The position numbers were made by a program, and so were the translations under genes. A stretch of 64,000 nt of DNA from Schizochytrium sp. CCTCC M209059 (Eukaryota; Sar; Bigyra; Thraustochytrida; Thraustochytriidae), in contig KN805378.1 in the NCBI GenBank assembly GCA_000818945.1, positions 1 to 64,000 on the forward strand, read 5' to 3'. Below, one piece after another: positions 28,601-37,094 of this stretch (position 1 is the stretch's first letter; each line of letters starts with the position of its first letter). The notes under the pieces were generated by a model, which was not told the DNA's origin, made no database searches, and was given only the letters and a program-made list of their open reading frames with translations.

Positions 28601-30056
28601 CGAGTATGATCTTGAACTCCTACACCTCAAGGGAGCCGTGGAGACGGCCGTGCAAAAGGAACGCTCAAATCTTGCCATCAAGCAAGGTCAGCTTGTCGAG
28701 CAGCAAAATAAGTTTCAGCGACTACGAAACAAGGTATCAACCATGAAGCAGAGCAAGGCTGATGACGAGGCGCGAATCAAGAGTCTCGAAGCCCAGGTCG
28801 CCAGCTTGCAGTCGACCTTGCGAAGATACGAGGCGAATCTCGAGCAGCGAGAAGTCGCGTTCCGCGAAAAGGAAAAGACCATCCTGCATTTGCGCTCGAA
28901 TCAGAAGACGCTCGATAACTTTCGCTACGTGCTAGACCACCGTATTGAGAAGTTGACGGAAGAAAAGGGTCCTGTGAAGCAACATATCGCCAAACTCGAG
29001 TCGCACATTCGTGCCATGTACAGCGAGCTCGTTTCTGAATTTGAGCGCAAAAAGGTGACCGAGCGACAGATGAGCACGAAGCAAATGAAGGTGGACGCTC
29101 TTTCGAACGAGGTCAACAAGCTCCGCGCAAGTTTGCGCGACCGTGATCGCGAAGTCGCGTCGCTTTCGCACACTATCACGACGTGTGCGCAGACTTCTGA
29201 TACCAAGCACGCTATTGCCATACTCGCCGAGGCATACCAGCGCCAGGTGCTCAAGCAGCCCTTTTGGTCGGTCCGTAAGTCCGCAAAGACCGCGTCCACA
29301 CCCATGCTTCCTTCTGTGACGGCCGCTGGATCTGGCGTGGGCTCGGGAAGCGCCTCCGGCGGTGCTGGTGGAAGTGGTCTTGGGGCTGGGATTGCACCAC
29401 CTGCGGGCGGCACGGAGGGCAGCGTCGGAGGTGGATTGGGCCATCCTCCCAGCGGCGGCGTCGATCAGGAGCACAGTTTGGGCACCGACACCTCGGCAGG
29501 CCTCGCTGGCGGAAACAATGGCGACGCTCTCGCCTCGCCCACGGACCGCTCCTCCGTGGAAGAAATTGAGCGCCAGCGCGATCAGATGTTCAAGACTGTG
29601 GAGACCTTGCAAAAGGCACTGCGGATCTCGGAGCGCAAAGGCCACACCAAATCCAAAACTCATGTACAGGAAAATGCCTTCCTCATTACAGAGTGCAACA
29701 GACTGCGCAAGGAGGCTGTGGCCAACAAGATGCGAGCCGATCAGCTCGAAACCAAGGTTGCCGAGCTCGAAAGTCGCATGGGTTCAAACCAAGCCGAGGA
29801 CGAGCTCGCGAATTTTCCATTTGCTGGAGCCAAGCGCCAGTCCGTCGCACGAAGCAAGCACGCTGCTCCCACCGCCGACCCCACCACAGCGACCACCGCA
29901 ACCCCTACAAAAAAAGGGCCTGATGCGATGGGTGCAGCTCCCTACGGCGACGACGACGTCCGCCAGGAAGATGTCTCTCGGCCCGCAACTCGTCAAGGCG
30001 TCCCGGGTCGCAGCAGACGCATTCCAAGTCTTCCACAGCGACCAGGAAGCAAGTAG
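25611..30056 (+). CDS. CFAP57: Cilia and flagella associated protein 57 (WD40 plus coiled coil)
   Basis: A 1481-residue homologue of CFAP57/WDR65, an axonemal protein of the inner dynein arm region that affects waveform. The WD40 region begins near residue 130 with the family signature VCYLNEREIAFPVG and runs as two propellers to about 795. A long coiled coil follows (about 797-1215) including the conserved block KTLDNFRYVLDHRIEKLTEE. A second short coil contains VQENAFLITECNRLRKE, also characteristic. Family members are about 1200-1300 residues; the excess here is a poorly structured N-terminus with a poly-Gly run (about 89-98), a Gly/Ser-rich linker (about 1225-1310) and a Pro/Thr-rich tail. 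The first ATG is at 25611; an in-frame ATG at 25771 is an alternative. It fits with IFT172 in the same window. Confidence 0.9.
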   Translation: MSTHLLNGYAVRLCTFSTKVPECESTKDEQTLARESSSRAVHDRRSLDLASTNKMTRNEDGDEADVLTHDGLLGKEDFTESTVAASRISGGGGGNGGGGADSHDAHKHCKPEDVRTSISMEASIGISGSIRDTVCYLNEREIAFPVGKRVAYANTETRVMSFLQLRAKVTAMCVSPDRLALAVAYANDEAGAACVIAIFHVATQKLLRELRPTACIGEVVSMCFSGDSKFLFTSIGAPRHEVFYWKWDAEKLIAKSKCPTHATRVRFHPTDNSVVSVSGPGFFRLWKLGSNCQLKLQPTMQPKLEAEQVLVDHAWFDENTLITLHERGECTVFTADASAATQTRCMKLVAVQNIRLETRDEAEYLRAEVIAIHERGFVVGGNNGMLCAFEETTEGQEEPFMCVKTFQTAQKETLVSIAISPLADTLVCCTRCNSLLQFPLGNVDIILENEDPFKPFPFVQHRGPVTVMDVCLGPRPLLATAGPDKMLRIVNFETLECEIEHHLTPGFGDPVSVALHPNGSLLAIGFKEHVRMYDLILGKLREKGCIYLKTCTFVCFSHGGQYLICSTNLSINLYGTYSASLLRTFPEHLGKVQDAIFNSSDTVLASVAIDGTVMTRRVVNGARVDGLSASFETCQLLSIATDADAERAVVAGSDGSLREIVGGAETMQVFASDPEKGLPPEQAAQNADCQPGQSHPGEDVSWKRRMSTTEEVITSLLLSVDETALFAGTSTGDIRVYRYPLSVYRGEYERLASHGDAVTRLRRSFDGRFLFSSARDGTCFIQRLHLSFPGASEDEIKLLNLRQGMKNEVSLWRNDADSVLVSHREWIDNLKAVEDAKKEIQSAIAAHEYAMHLKDNEWMESVRNARSESAKAVSKERARYDELQQRHEQFVQKHMEEKQRLEASRVGTAQTIENEYEKRLGDALRRVDERTEAIENLRQRTDEILVAQETKHIEEIEVLKRSLGDQIQQLRKEVDQLERELTMERERHAETVSQQQHEYDLELLHLKGAVETAVQKERSNLAIKQGQLVEQQNKFQRLRNKVSTMKQSKADDEARIKSLEAQVASLQSTLRRYEANLEQREVAFREKEKTILHLRSNQKTLDNFRYVLDHRIEKLTEEKGPVKQHIAKLESHIRAMYSELVSEFERKKVTERQMSTKQMKVDALSNEVNKLRASLRDRDREVASLSHTITTCAQTSDTKHAIAILAEAYQRQVLKQPFWSVRKSAKTASTPMLPSVTAAGSGVGSGSASGGAGGSGLGAGIAPPAGGTEGSVGGGLGHPPSGGVDQEHSLGTDTSAGLAGGNNGDALASPTDRSSVEEIERQRDQMFKTVETLQKALRISERKGHTKSKTHVQENAFLITECNRLRKEAVANKMRADQLETKVAELESRMGSNQAEDELANFPFAGAKRQSVARSKHAAPTADPTTATTATPTKKGPDAMGAAPYGDDDVRQEDVSRPATRQGVPGRSRRIPSLPQRPGSK

Positions 30057-30542
30057 ATTAGTTTCTCCCTTTTGTGAGATCGTCATTTGCGAAAACTTGA
30101 TGTGTGTAAGATGACAAGGCAAGGCAAGGCAAGGCAAGGCAAGGCAAGGCAAGGCAAGGCAAGGTATACCTTTTTGGGGGTGCAAGAAAGTGCGTGTGTG
30201 CTAGGTTGTCTTTGCGTTTGTGACATTATTGTAAAACTTAATTGCCCATCTTTCACACTTGAGATTCTCTTGATGGGGCCTCGCGTGGTTCCCTACGACA
30301 CATAAGGTATACAGCCTGGCTTATAAAAAACGACTGCTAGACAGGCTCTAAGCTCGCTCGCTCGTTCATTCGCGATTCTTCGCACGCGAATCGATACGGA
30401 GCGCAGAGGCATACCTCGCTGCCGATTGTGGCGTCCGTTGTGGTGGCTACGGCTTTGACACACGTAGAGTAATTACTGTCCCTCTTGCGTATTTCCTCTT
30501 TGTTCGTGGGGAAAATAAAAGAAAAGAGAAAGAAAAGAGCTT
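30057..30542. other. Tail-to-tail intergenic region
   Basis: Between the 3' ends of CFAP57 and the zinc-transporter gene. It holds the (AAGGC)n array and otherwise no feature I can support. Confidence 0.45.
30115..30164. repeat. (CAAGG)n pentanucleotide array
   Basis: About ten perfect copies of CAAGG, starting 58 bases after the CFAP57 stop codon. Its complement (CCTTG) forms the array near 48746. Confidence 0.95.
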
Positions 30543-32429
30543 CTAGAGGGATGAGGTGCGACTGAGCTGGCGCGCAATTTGGTTGTCTACTCTACGCATT
30601 TCTTCCTGCTCATCACTATAGTACGGGGAGTCGTTGGTGGGGTCGCGTGGTAAAGCTTCGACGTCAGAGTACTTTGAATCGGGCTCAAGTTCGATGAAGG
30701 CAGCAGCGGGGTACTTTCGCCGAATAGCAACCTCAATGTCACGAACCTCACGCTCGACAAGACGTGTCACATCTTCAGCGTACCAGCTCATGAGAACTTC
30801 GATGTCCTCGCGCTCGGTTGCAGTCATGAAAAGTGGTGCGTACTTGTCTTCGAGATGAGCAGCCAAGTATGTTCCGTCGAAATCAACTTCTGCCTTGTAG
30901 GAGAAAGTGGAGGGGCCGACCCACTGACTCTGCACGCCGTAGACAGCTTCCACGGAGGGTCGACGCACGAGAATCTTGCGGATTCCGCTAAGCGTTTCGT
31001 GGTCAATGGCGTGGCCTAGCAGAAACTGCTGGTTCATACGCACCAGCTGCAGGGCCACTAAGCCGAGCAAGGCTCCGATGCCAAGACTCGCCATCGCGTC
31101 CCAGTACACGACTCCCGTATAATGCGTGGCCCCAACGCCTAGGGTCGCGAGGATGACGCCCGTGCAAGCAGTCATGTCTTCCATAATGACCGCCATGATG
31201 AAAGGATCACGGATGGACCAGACGTACTTCCAAAAGGGCTTGTCCGCCGGCTTGGTCTCGTAGAGCTCTTTGAGGGTCATGCGGAGAACCCAGCCGTCGA
31301 CGAGAAAGGACACGCCTAGGACACCCCATAGCGCCAGCGAGGTCTCTACGGCATGGCTCTCTGGGTGCAAAAGGTTGTATCCGCCGTGAAAGATAGCGAC
31401 GCCGGCGCCTGTCCAAAACATGCCAAGAGCAGAGACGAGCGCCCAGAAGAAGGCTGCACGACCGTATCCATACTGAAAGCGACCGTCTGGCGCATTTGAG
31501 GACTGGTGGAGGCCAGCGAGGAGAAGGGCTTGATTTCCCGAGTCCGCGAGGGTATGAATTGCCTCGGAAAGCATAGCCGCTGATCCTGTCTGCCACCATA
31601 CACCGAATTTGAGCAAGGTGATAAAGGAGTTACCCACGAGAGCGCGTTGGACAGTCTTCCAGTTCAGGGGTGGGGCCGAAGTGCCGCCCGGATTGACGGC
31701 AGAGCCATGGACTGCATGTTCGGGCGGCGCCTCGCCAGCTTCTTTCGAGGATGCGGAGGCTGCGGCGCCGGGATTTTTACGTGCAGTGCTGTCGCTTTTT
31801 TCGTTGTTTTGGTCATTGTTTGAGCTTGGCCCGGGTCCTCCTGGTCCTGGTCCTGGTCCTGGTCCTGGTCCTGCTGCTGCTGAGGAGAACATTGACGGCT
31901 GCAAAAGGTACCAGGCCATTGAAGGGGGTCGCAAGTTCGGGCGCCGCGTTGAATCTTGCGAGACTTCATCCGCCTTGATACTGACCCGCACGCGGCGTCG
32001 CAATGCAAGCGGATTCGCAGCTGTCCGCAAGGCCTTGTTTGCTGGTATCCTGAGTTCCGGGATCCCGTTGACGAGGTGTTGGCCCGCCATCGAGTATGCT
32101 TGGGGCGTGAGAGCATCTTCTCGCGCGCGGTCGGCCGCCGCGGCTGCGAGCGCGCCGCCCAGACCACGCCTGCGGGCCAGCCCGGTATGGCGCCGAGCGC
32201 TGCCGCCTCGCAGGTCTTGGCCGCTCGACTGCCATGCTCTCGGTCGGCCTACGCGGCTCTCGCAGATGTTCCGCAGAGAGCAGGGCGCCGTCGCCCCGCG
32301 CGCGCCGGCCCTCGCCAGCATACCGCTAATTTCCGCCGCCGCCCGAGCGAGCACAGCGGCGCCGCGACACGCGGCCCTTGGCCAAGGCAACTGCTGCTGT
32401 TGCTGGTGTCGCTGCTGCAGCGTCACCAT
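30543..32429 (-). CDS. SLC30A9-like cation efflux (zinc) transporter
   Basis: A 628-residue cation diffusion facilitator resembling SLC30A9/ZnT9, which in animals exports zinc from mitochondria. The membrane domain (about residues 245-480) contains the metal-site pattern HxxxD in SEAIHTLADSGNQ (about 290) and an acidic pair in AVIMEDMTACTG (about 416), with typical family sequence (GRFQYGYGRAAFFWAL, DGWVLRMTLKELYE). A cytosolic/matrix domain follows (VEAVYGVQSQWVGPSTFSYKAE). The N-terminal 100 residues are rich in Arg and Ala with almost no acidic residues, consistent with a mitochondrial presequence. They contain a Gln run, and a Gly-Pro repeat lies further in (about 190-205). ATG at 32429 is the first real ATG in the frame. 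Family is secure; the mitochondrial location is inference. Confidence 0.85.
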   Translation of the reverse strand: MVTLQQRHQQQQQLPWPRAACRGAAVLARAAAEISGMLARAGARGATAPCSLRNICESRVGRPRAWQSSGQDLRGGSARRHTGLARRRGLGGALAAAAADRAREDALTPQAYSMAGQHLVNGIPELRIPANKALRTAANPLALRRRVRVSIKADEVSQDSTRRPNLRPPSMAWYLLQPSMFSSAAAGPGPGPGPGPGGPGPSSNNDQNNEKSDSTARKNPGAAASASSKEAGEAPPEHAVHGSAVNPGGTSAPPLNWKTVQRALVGNSFITLLKFGVWWQTGSAAMLSEAIHTLADSGNQALLLAGLHQSSNAPDGRFQYGYGRAAFFWALVSALGMFWTGAGVAIFHGGYNLLHPESHAVETSLALWGVLGVSFLVDGWVLRMTLKELYETKPADKPFWKYVWSIRDPFIMAVIMEDMTACTGVILATLGVGATHYTGVVYWDAMASLGIGALLGLVALQLVRMNQQFLLGHAIDHETLSGIRKILVRRPSVEAVYGVQSQWVGPSTFSYKAEVDFDGTYLAAHLEDKYAPLFMTATEREDIEVLMSWYAEDVTRLVEREVRDIEVAIRRKYPAAAFIELEPDSKYSDVEALPRDPTNDSPYYSDEQEEMRRVDNQIARQLSRTSSL

Positions 32430-33612
32430 CGTCAACACTTCACACTCGTAGTAAGCGGAAGCAGAAGTAGGAGGACACCTTGGCTACTTTCGTGTGTTCG
32501 AGCCCGAAACATGCTGGCGCAATGACGGTGACGAGCGAGAACGATGATCACGATCACGGCAGTGGATACCCGCTGCGGTCAGCGTCAAAGCCATGATTCT
32601 TGAGATCAAGATTAAGTTTCCGCGTGGACTCACGTCACAGCCTGCAATGGGGATGCTTAGCATCCTCCATTTTGTGGCGTTGGCAGCGGCAAATTTGCTC
32701 TCACTCGCCAAGAGGGAAGGGATCCATAATTGTGAGAATCTATACGAAGCGAGGCACGCGCCAGCAGCGCATCCCAAGAAATCAGATGACTGCTCCAGTG
32801 AGACAGGTCTCTCAGCAAATGTATTAAAACAAAGTCATAACAACTCGCCCCCCTCCCCCCCCCGCTTGTACTTGACAGTCCCGTCGTTAGTAGACGCTTT
32901 CCTCCATAAATGGCCAGCTGAGCCCTCACGCTACTGACCAGTGCATAGCAAGATTAGCACGACGAGAACTGCAACACTCCCTAGCCGTTGACTCAATGTC
33001 AGTGTGGCCTCTGGCTACTCCGTATATAGATAGTTGGTCAGTCTGGCTGACGGTGAGTCAGTCTGGGACCGTTCTTTCAACTTTTGTAGCGTAGAGGCAC
33101 GTCGTCACGTCGACATGAGCTACAATCGATAGTGTGAATAAGCTAGTGTTTCCATTTGGCCTTGGCGTGTATGCGCGCGTGAAACGAGTAACGAAAAAGA
33201 ATTTCATTAGAAAAAGGTAGGAAATGTCTGCTCAGGAGTTCCGTTTCAGGCATTTTAGCCGCGCAGGGCCACACCGAATGCCGGCAGTGGTAGCAAGCAG
33301 CTGGGAGCTGGCATGATGTTTATGATAATCGCTCAGTGGGTCGGTGGGTCGGTCAGGTAGGCAGCACGACGATTTCCTCGGGTCGCCAAAGAATGATAAT
33401 CATCAAGCAATCACACTCTTTCATTTCCGTTGTTTTCTTATTTATGCTACTGAGAACAAGACACTTTCCGGCTAGCGAGCAGAAAGCCCCGGTGAATGGA
33501 ACGGTTGTAAGCCGACTCGCCGCCCAACAAAGCAACTTTTTAAAATCAAACAAAAATAACAACAGCTAGCTCCCCTTTTGCCGGGCTCAAACCTGAACGC
33601 GGGGACGCTTTT

Positions 33613-33644
33613 ACCAAGACGCCACTTTTTTACCTCGTCTTGGT
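33613..33644. repeat. Perfect 9-bp inverted repeat
   Basis: ACCAAGACG (33613-33621) and CGTCTTGGT (33636-33644) are perfect complements separated by a 14-base pyrimidine-rich loop, so the transcript could form a hairpin. Confidence 0.7.
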
Positions 33645-34299
33645 GCCAAGGCAATCAACGCCTAGTTTCTTTCGTTTCCGCCCCTGCGCAAAGATGAACG
33701 TAGTGTGCTCGCAGAGAGTGGCATGTTTCCGTTTCATCTTGACCCTCCCTACGCTCATTTCATGTCGCGATACATGTTTTCCAGTGTGCGCGGAGGGACC
33801 TTCGTTTCCTCTGGCCCTCGGCACTCGACTCTACTTCCCCTCCTCGAGCGCGCGACGCTGTGGGCTAACGAGCTGTCGGGACTCGAGTGTCATAATTGCA
33901 GTGAGCCACGTCCTCTGCGTCCTCTAGCCGAGCCGTCGACCGCGCAGAGGGCGCAAAGGACCGTTAGGCATTCGAGACGAAAGCAGGCGCGATGCATAGT
34001 GCTTGCACGCCGCGGCCAGAGGGCGCGGTGGGCAAGTTGCACGCCGCGGCTCCAGTGAGTCGGCGTCAGTGGAGTGATAAACCCAAAGCCGTTCAACGGT
34101 AAAGCGACGCAGCTCATGTTTGTACAAGCAGGGAGAGATAGAGAGAGACAGAGAGGGAGACCGGGCGCGCACGTTGAGCTCCTGCCAAAAGCGCCCGAGG
34201 TGTCTCGGCACAGCAGGCATGCAAGAAAAGAAGCAAGCAAACCTGCTTGTCGTGCGTCCACTCGCATAGTTGTGCTCGCAGTCGTGTTGGAGATCTCTT

Positions 34300-34335
34300 G
34301 CGTACGTGCGTGCGTGCGTGCGTGCGTGCTTTCAT
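34300..34335. repeat. (GTGC)n microsatellite
   Basis: Tetranucleotide GTGC repeated about six times in the upstream region of the EGF-repeat gene. Confidence 0.8.
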
Positions 34336-34455
34336 ACTTGCTTGCTTGCTGGCGGTGCCTCGCGAGCTCGTCCGCGTGCCGAGCAAACCAGCGTCGCGGT
34401 TCGACGTGCGTACGTGGCTCGTAGAGCAAGTCCAAGTAAAATTAGACCGAGGACG

Positions 34456-35523
34456 ATGCAAAAGACCTTTCTCATTGCGATTGCCGCGCTCGCGGTCATC
34501 CCGGCAACAGTGCGTGGCGCCTGCCCGAACTCGTGCAGCGGTCACGGCCGCTGCGGCACTGACGATGTCTGCGCCTGCTACCCGAACTGGATGAGCGGCG
34601 ATTGCAGCGAGCGCAGATGCCCCTACACCAAGGCCTGGGCAGATGTTCCCGACATTACCGTCTCTGGGCGCGACGCCCATCACTATGCAGAATGCGGCAA
34701 CCGCGGTACATGCGATCGCTCCGTGGGCGAATGCGCGTGCGACGACGGCTTCGAGGGCGAGGGCTGTGAGCGCTTGTCTTGCCCCGGTGGTAACACGTGC
34801 AACGGCCATGGTACCTGCGAGCTCATGAATCAGGTTAACGAGCTCGACCTTGATGGATCGACCACTGCTGCTTACGCCGGCTGGGATGCCACCAAGGTTC
34901 AGGTCTGCGTCTGCGATCCCGGCTACGAGGGCTACAACTGCATGGACCGCAAGTGCAAGCTCGGTGACGACCCTCTCACGCTGTACTCTTCGACGGGCGT
35001 TGCGGAGATTAACGAGGAGCAGACCATCACTCTTACCGTCGGCACTGCATTTAAGGCTGGCTCGCAGTTTCTGCTCGGCTACACTGATTGGCGTGGCGAG
35101 ACCTGGATCACGCGCCCCATCGACGTTGCCACGACTACCTTGGCGCCTATCGCAGTGAAGGAAGCACTCCTTTCGCTGCCGCAGCGCGCGATTGATGACA
35201 TTGAAGTCAGTGTCGATACGGATACCTCCACGAGCAAGGTCATCTCCGTCACCTTTACCAGTCTCGAGACCCCGGGTAACCAGCCACTGCTGACACTTTA
35301 CACTGATGGATGCACCTCCGACGGCTGCCAGCCGTACTATGCTGGTGTGCTCAACAGTGATGATGCGGACCCGACAACTGCGAGTGTGGCAACTGCTCAG
35401 GACGGCACCGGAGAGCGCACGGTGTGCTCCAGCCGCGGCATCTGTGACACGGAGACTGGGGTCTGCTCGTGCTTTGACGGATTCTATGGCCAGGCCTGCG
35501 AGAGACAGACCCTTGTGCAGTAA
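34456..35523 (+). CDS. Secreted EGF-repeat protein, mastigoneme-like
   Basis: A 355-residue secreted protein. Residues 1-22 are a classic signal peptide (MQKTFLIAIAALAVIPATVRG). Cysteine-rich tenascin/EGF-like modules follow: CPNSCSGHGRCG (about 24), ECGNRGTCDRSVGECAC with GFEGEGCE (about 80-105), CNGHGTCE, and a C-terminal CSSRGICDTETGVCSC-FYGQAC module (about 322-350). A threonine-rich beta-type region lies between (about 175-315). The CPYTKAWADVP and AECGNRGTCDR pattern is, in my recollection, frequent in heterokont extracellular proteins, including flagellar hair (mastigoneme) components, so that is the leading guess. An adhesion or cell-wall role is the alternative. The ATG at 34456 is selected because the signal peptide starts exactly there; upstream frame is low complexity. 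Confidence 0.75.
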   Translation: MQKTFLIAIAALAVIPATVRGACPNSCSGHGRCGTDDVCACYPNWMSGDCSERRCPYTKAWADVPDITVSGRDAHHYAECGNRGTCDRSVGECACDDGFEGEGCERLSCPGGNTCNGHGTCELMNQVNELDLDGSTTAAYAGWDATKVQVCVCDPGYEGYNCMDRKCKLGDDPLTLYSSTGVAEINEEQTITLTVGTAFKAGSQFLLGYTDWRGETWITRPIDVATTTLAPIAVKEALLSLPQRAIDDIEVSVDTDTSTSKVISVTFTSLETPGNQPLLTLYTDGCTSDGCQPYYAGVLNSDDADPTTASVATAQDGTGERTVCSSRGICDTETGVCSCFDGFYGQACERQTLVQ

Positions 35524-36506
35524 ATCTGTTTGCTGTTACTATCTGTTGCTCCTTCCTGTCGCACATTACACACGATGTAAAAGCACAAACTACAAAGTTT
35601 TTTGTTTTGACGATGTCATTTTCATCTTGTTTTTTTTTGTTTTTGCAAATTGCAGGGCTCTTCCTGTTCTGGATTCAGCCGCCTTGAATGGCCTTGAACG
35701 GCCATGGGTGCTCACATTCTCTCTTCCTTTGGTTATGGTCCGTCTCTACGTCGGAAAAAGATGAGTGTTGTGCGCGAAAGTTGAATTCCAACATTTGCGT
35801 TCTTTCAATGATTTTGACTGTTCATGCTTTTGTCTTTTCACACCACCGCGAAGGTATACGTCGTTCTGCGAGGCCTGCATAACTAGTACTATTTTGTCAA
35901 GAAGGAGGCGGCGTTCCAGTTCTGCCCATGATGTCGACGTCGGACCAATATCTTGCAAGTTGTTTTTATGATTATGCAAAAAATCCAAGTCTGCTCTTCG
36001 CGCATTGCTCCTTTAATTACACGTAGACAGGTGGTAGATTCTTGAGCTTGAACTTGCCATGGATGCTTCGAGCATCATATTTTCTATAAATCAAACTCAC
36101 CGACTGCTTGCGACGCAAGAAAGCGCCTTCTGAGGGAATGTCAGTAAAATAAGGAAATATGCGCCCGAACATTGCCTAAATAAGCAAACAAACGGTTTCG
36201 GTTTCTTCTCTCTCCTCAAACTAGAAACACCACAGAACCTTGGCGCAGGAATACAGGCTTGGCTTTGGCATAGGCCTAATTGCAACTGAGCGCGCAACGA
36301 AGCGTCTCTCGTGAATCTGATTCGCACCGCCCGCAAGATTCCTTTCCCTTGAAGAACTTAAGTACACGCTCGAAGCTTCCTCATCATTGAAGGGGGAAAA
36401 GAAATCAAGACATCCAAACGATCGCCCGCTCGCTCCAGCTAATTAGTTATAAGGGGAAAAAAAAAGTAGCTAAAGTGAGAGAGTGTGAATGTGGCAACAA
36501 CGAGGT
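35524..36506. other. Tail-to-tail intergenic region, AT-rich
   Basis: Nearly 1 kb between the 3' ends of the EGF gene and RPL17, clearly AT-richer than the flanks. It has T-runs (about 35630) and a TAGGCCTA palindrome at 36271. No gene is supported. Confidence 0.45.
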
Positions 36507-37094
36507 TTACTCGTCGACACCACCGCCAATGGGGACCTTGGCGCGGCGGAGCTGGGCCATGCGCTTGCGGGTCAGGAGAGGCTCCGGTCGCTTCTCCTTC
36601 TCAACAGGCTCGCCCTTAACCGCGGCGACAAGCTCGACGTGGCAGGGGTTGCGCATGTAGGGGCCAATGCGACCGTGTGCGCGGAAAGTGCGGCGGCGCA
36701 TCTTGATAGCCTGGTTGACCTGCACGTGACGAATGTACAGGTTGTCAATGTCGAGGTCCTTGCTCTCGGCGTTGGCACGGAGGTTGGCAAGAAGGTCAAG
36801 CATAAACTTGACCGACTTGACGGGCCAGCCGACCTGATCACCAGGGGCGCTGATGATCTTGGCCTGGGCATGGCGGCCGCAGCCAGCACGGTGCTGCTTG
36901 AAGGGAATAGCGCGCTCCTTCTCGAGGACCTGCTCGAGGTAGGCGATAGCGTTGTCAATCTTCATGCCGCGGATGAAGCGACCAACGTTCATCATCTTCT
37001 TGAAGTGCGTGCGGAGCTGCGACGCCCGTGCCTTGCACGAGGTCGAGGGGTCGAATTTGTCGTCATCGACGGAGTACTTGGAGGTGCGGCCCAT
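36507..37094 (-). CDS. RPL17: 60S ribosomal protein L17 (uL22)
   Basis: A 195-residue eukaryotic uL22, located near the polypeptide exit tunnel of the large subunit. The protein is collinear with the family: SKYSVDDDKFDPSTSCKAR at the N-terminus, LRTHFKKMM, RGMKIDNAIAYLEQVL, CGRHAQAK, and the hallmark QVNQAIKMRRRTFRAHGRI-PYMRNPCHVE loop. The C-terminus is Lys/Arg-rich. Length is close to other eukaryotes (about 184). The start is the ATG at 37094, and no intron is present in the coding region. The upstream region is a long CpG- and CT-rich segment, expected for a highly expressed gene. Confidence 0.96.
   Translation of the reverse strand: MGRTSKYSVDDDKFDPSTSCKARASQLRTHFKKMMNVGRFIRGMKIDNAIAYLEQVLEKERAIPFKQHRAGCGRHAQAKIISAPGDQVGWPVKSVKFMLDLLANLRANAESKDLDIDNLYIRHVQVNQAIKMRRRTFRAHGRIGPYMRNPCHVELVAAVKGEPVEKEKRPEPLLTRKRMAQLRRAKVPIGGGVDE

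Larger units (their letters stand above)
32430..34455. other. Long divergent intergenic region
   Basis: Two kilobases between the zinc transporter (minus) and the EGF-repeat gene (plus). I see no convincing gene. It contains a C-run near 32850, a 9-bp inverted repeat at 33613-33644, and (GTGC)n and (TTGC)n microsatellites at 34300-34352. A short unrecognised RNA gene cannot be excluded. Confidence 0.4.

Noticed and set aside
32593..32937. 114-codon plus-strand frame in the long intergenic region
   Set aside because: No similarity and no coding periodicity visible; overlaps frames on the other strand.
33575..33605. tRNA-like string GGGCTCAAACCTGAACGC
   Set aside because: It resembles a T-arm only loosely; no acceptor, D or anticodon arms can be folded around it.
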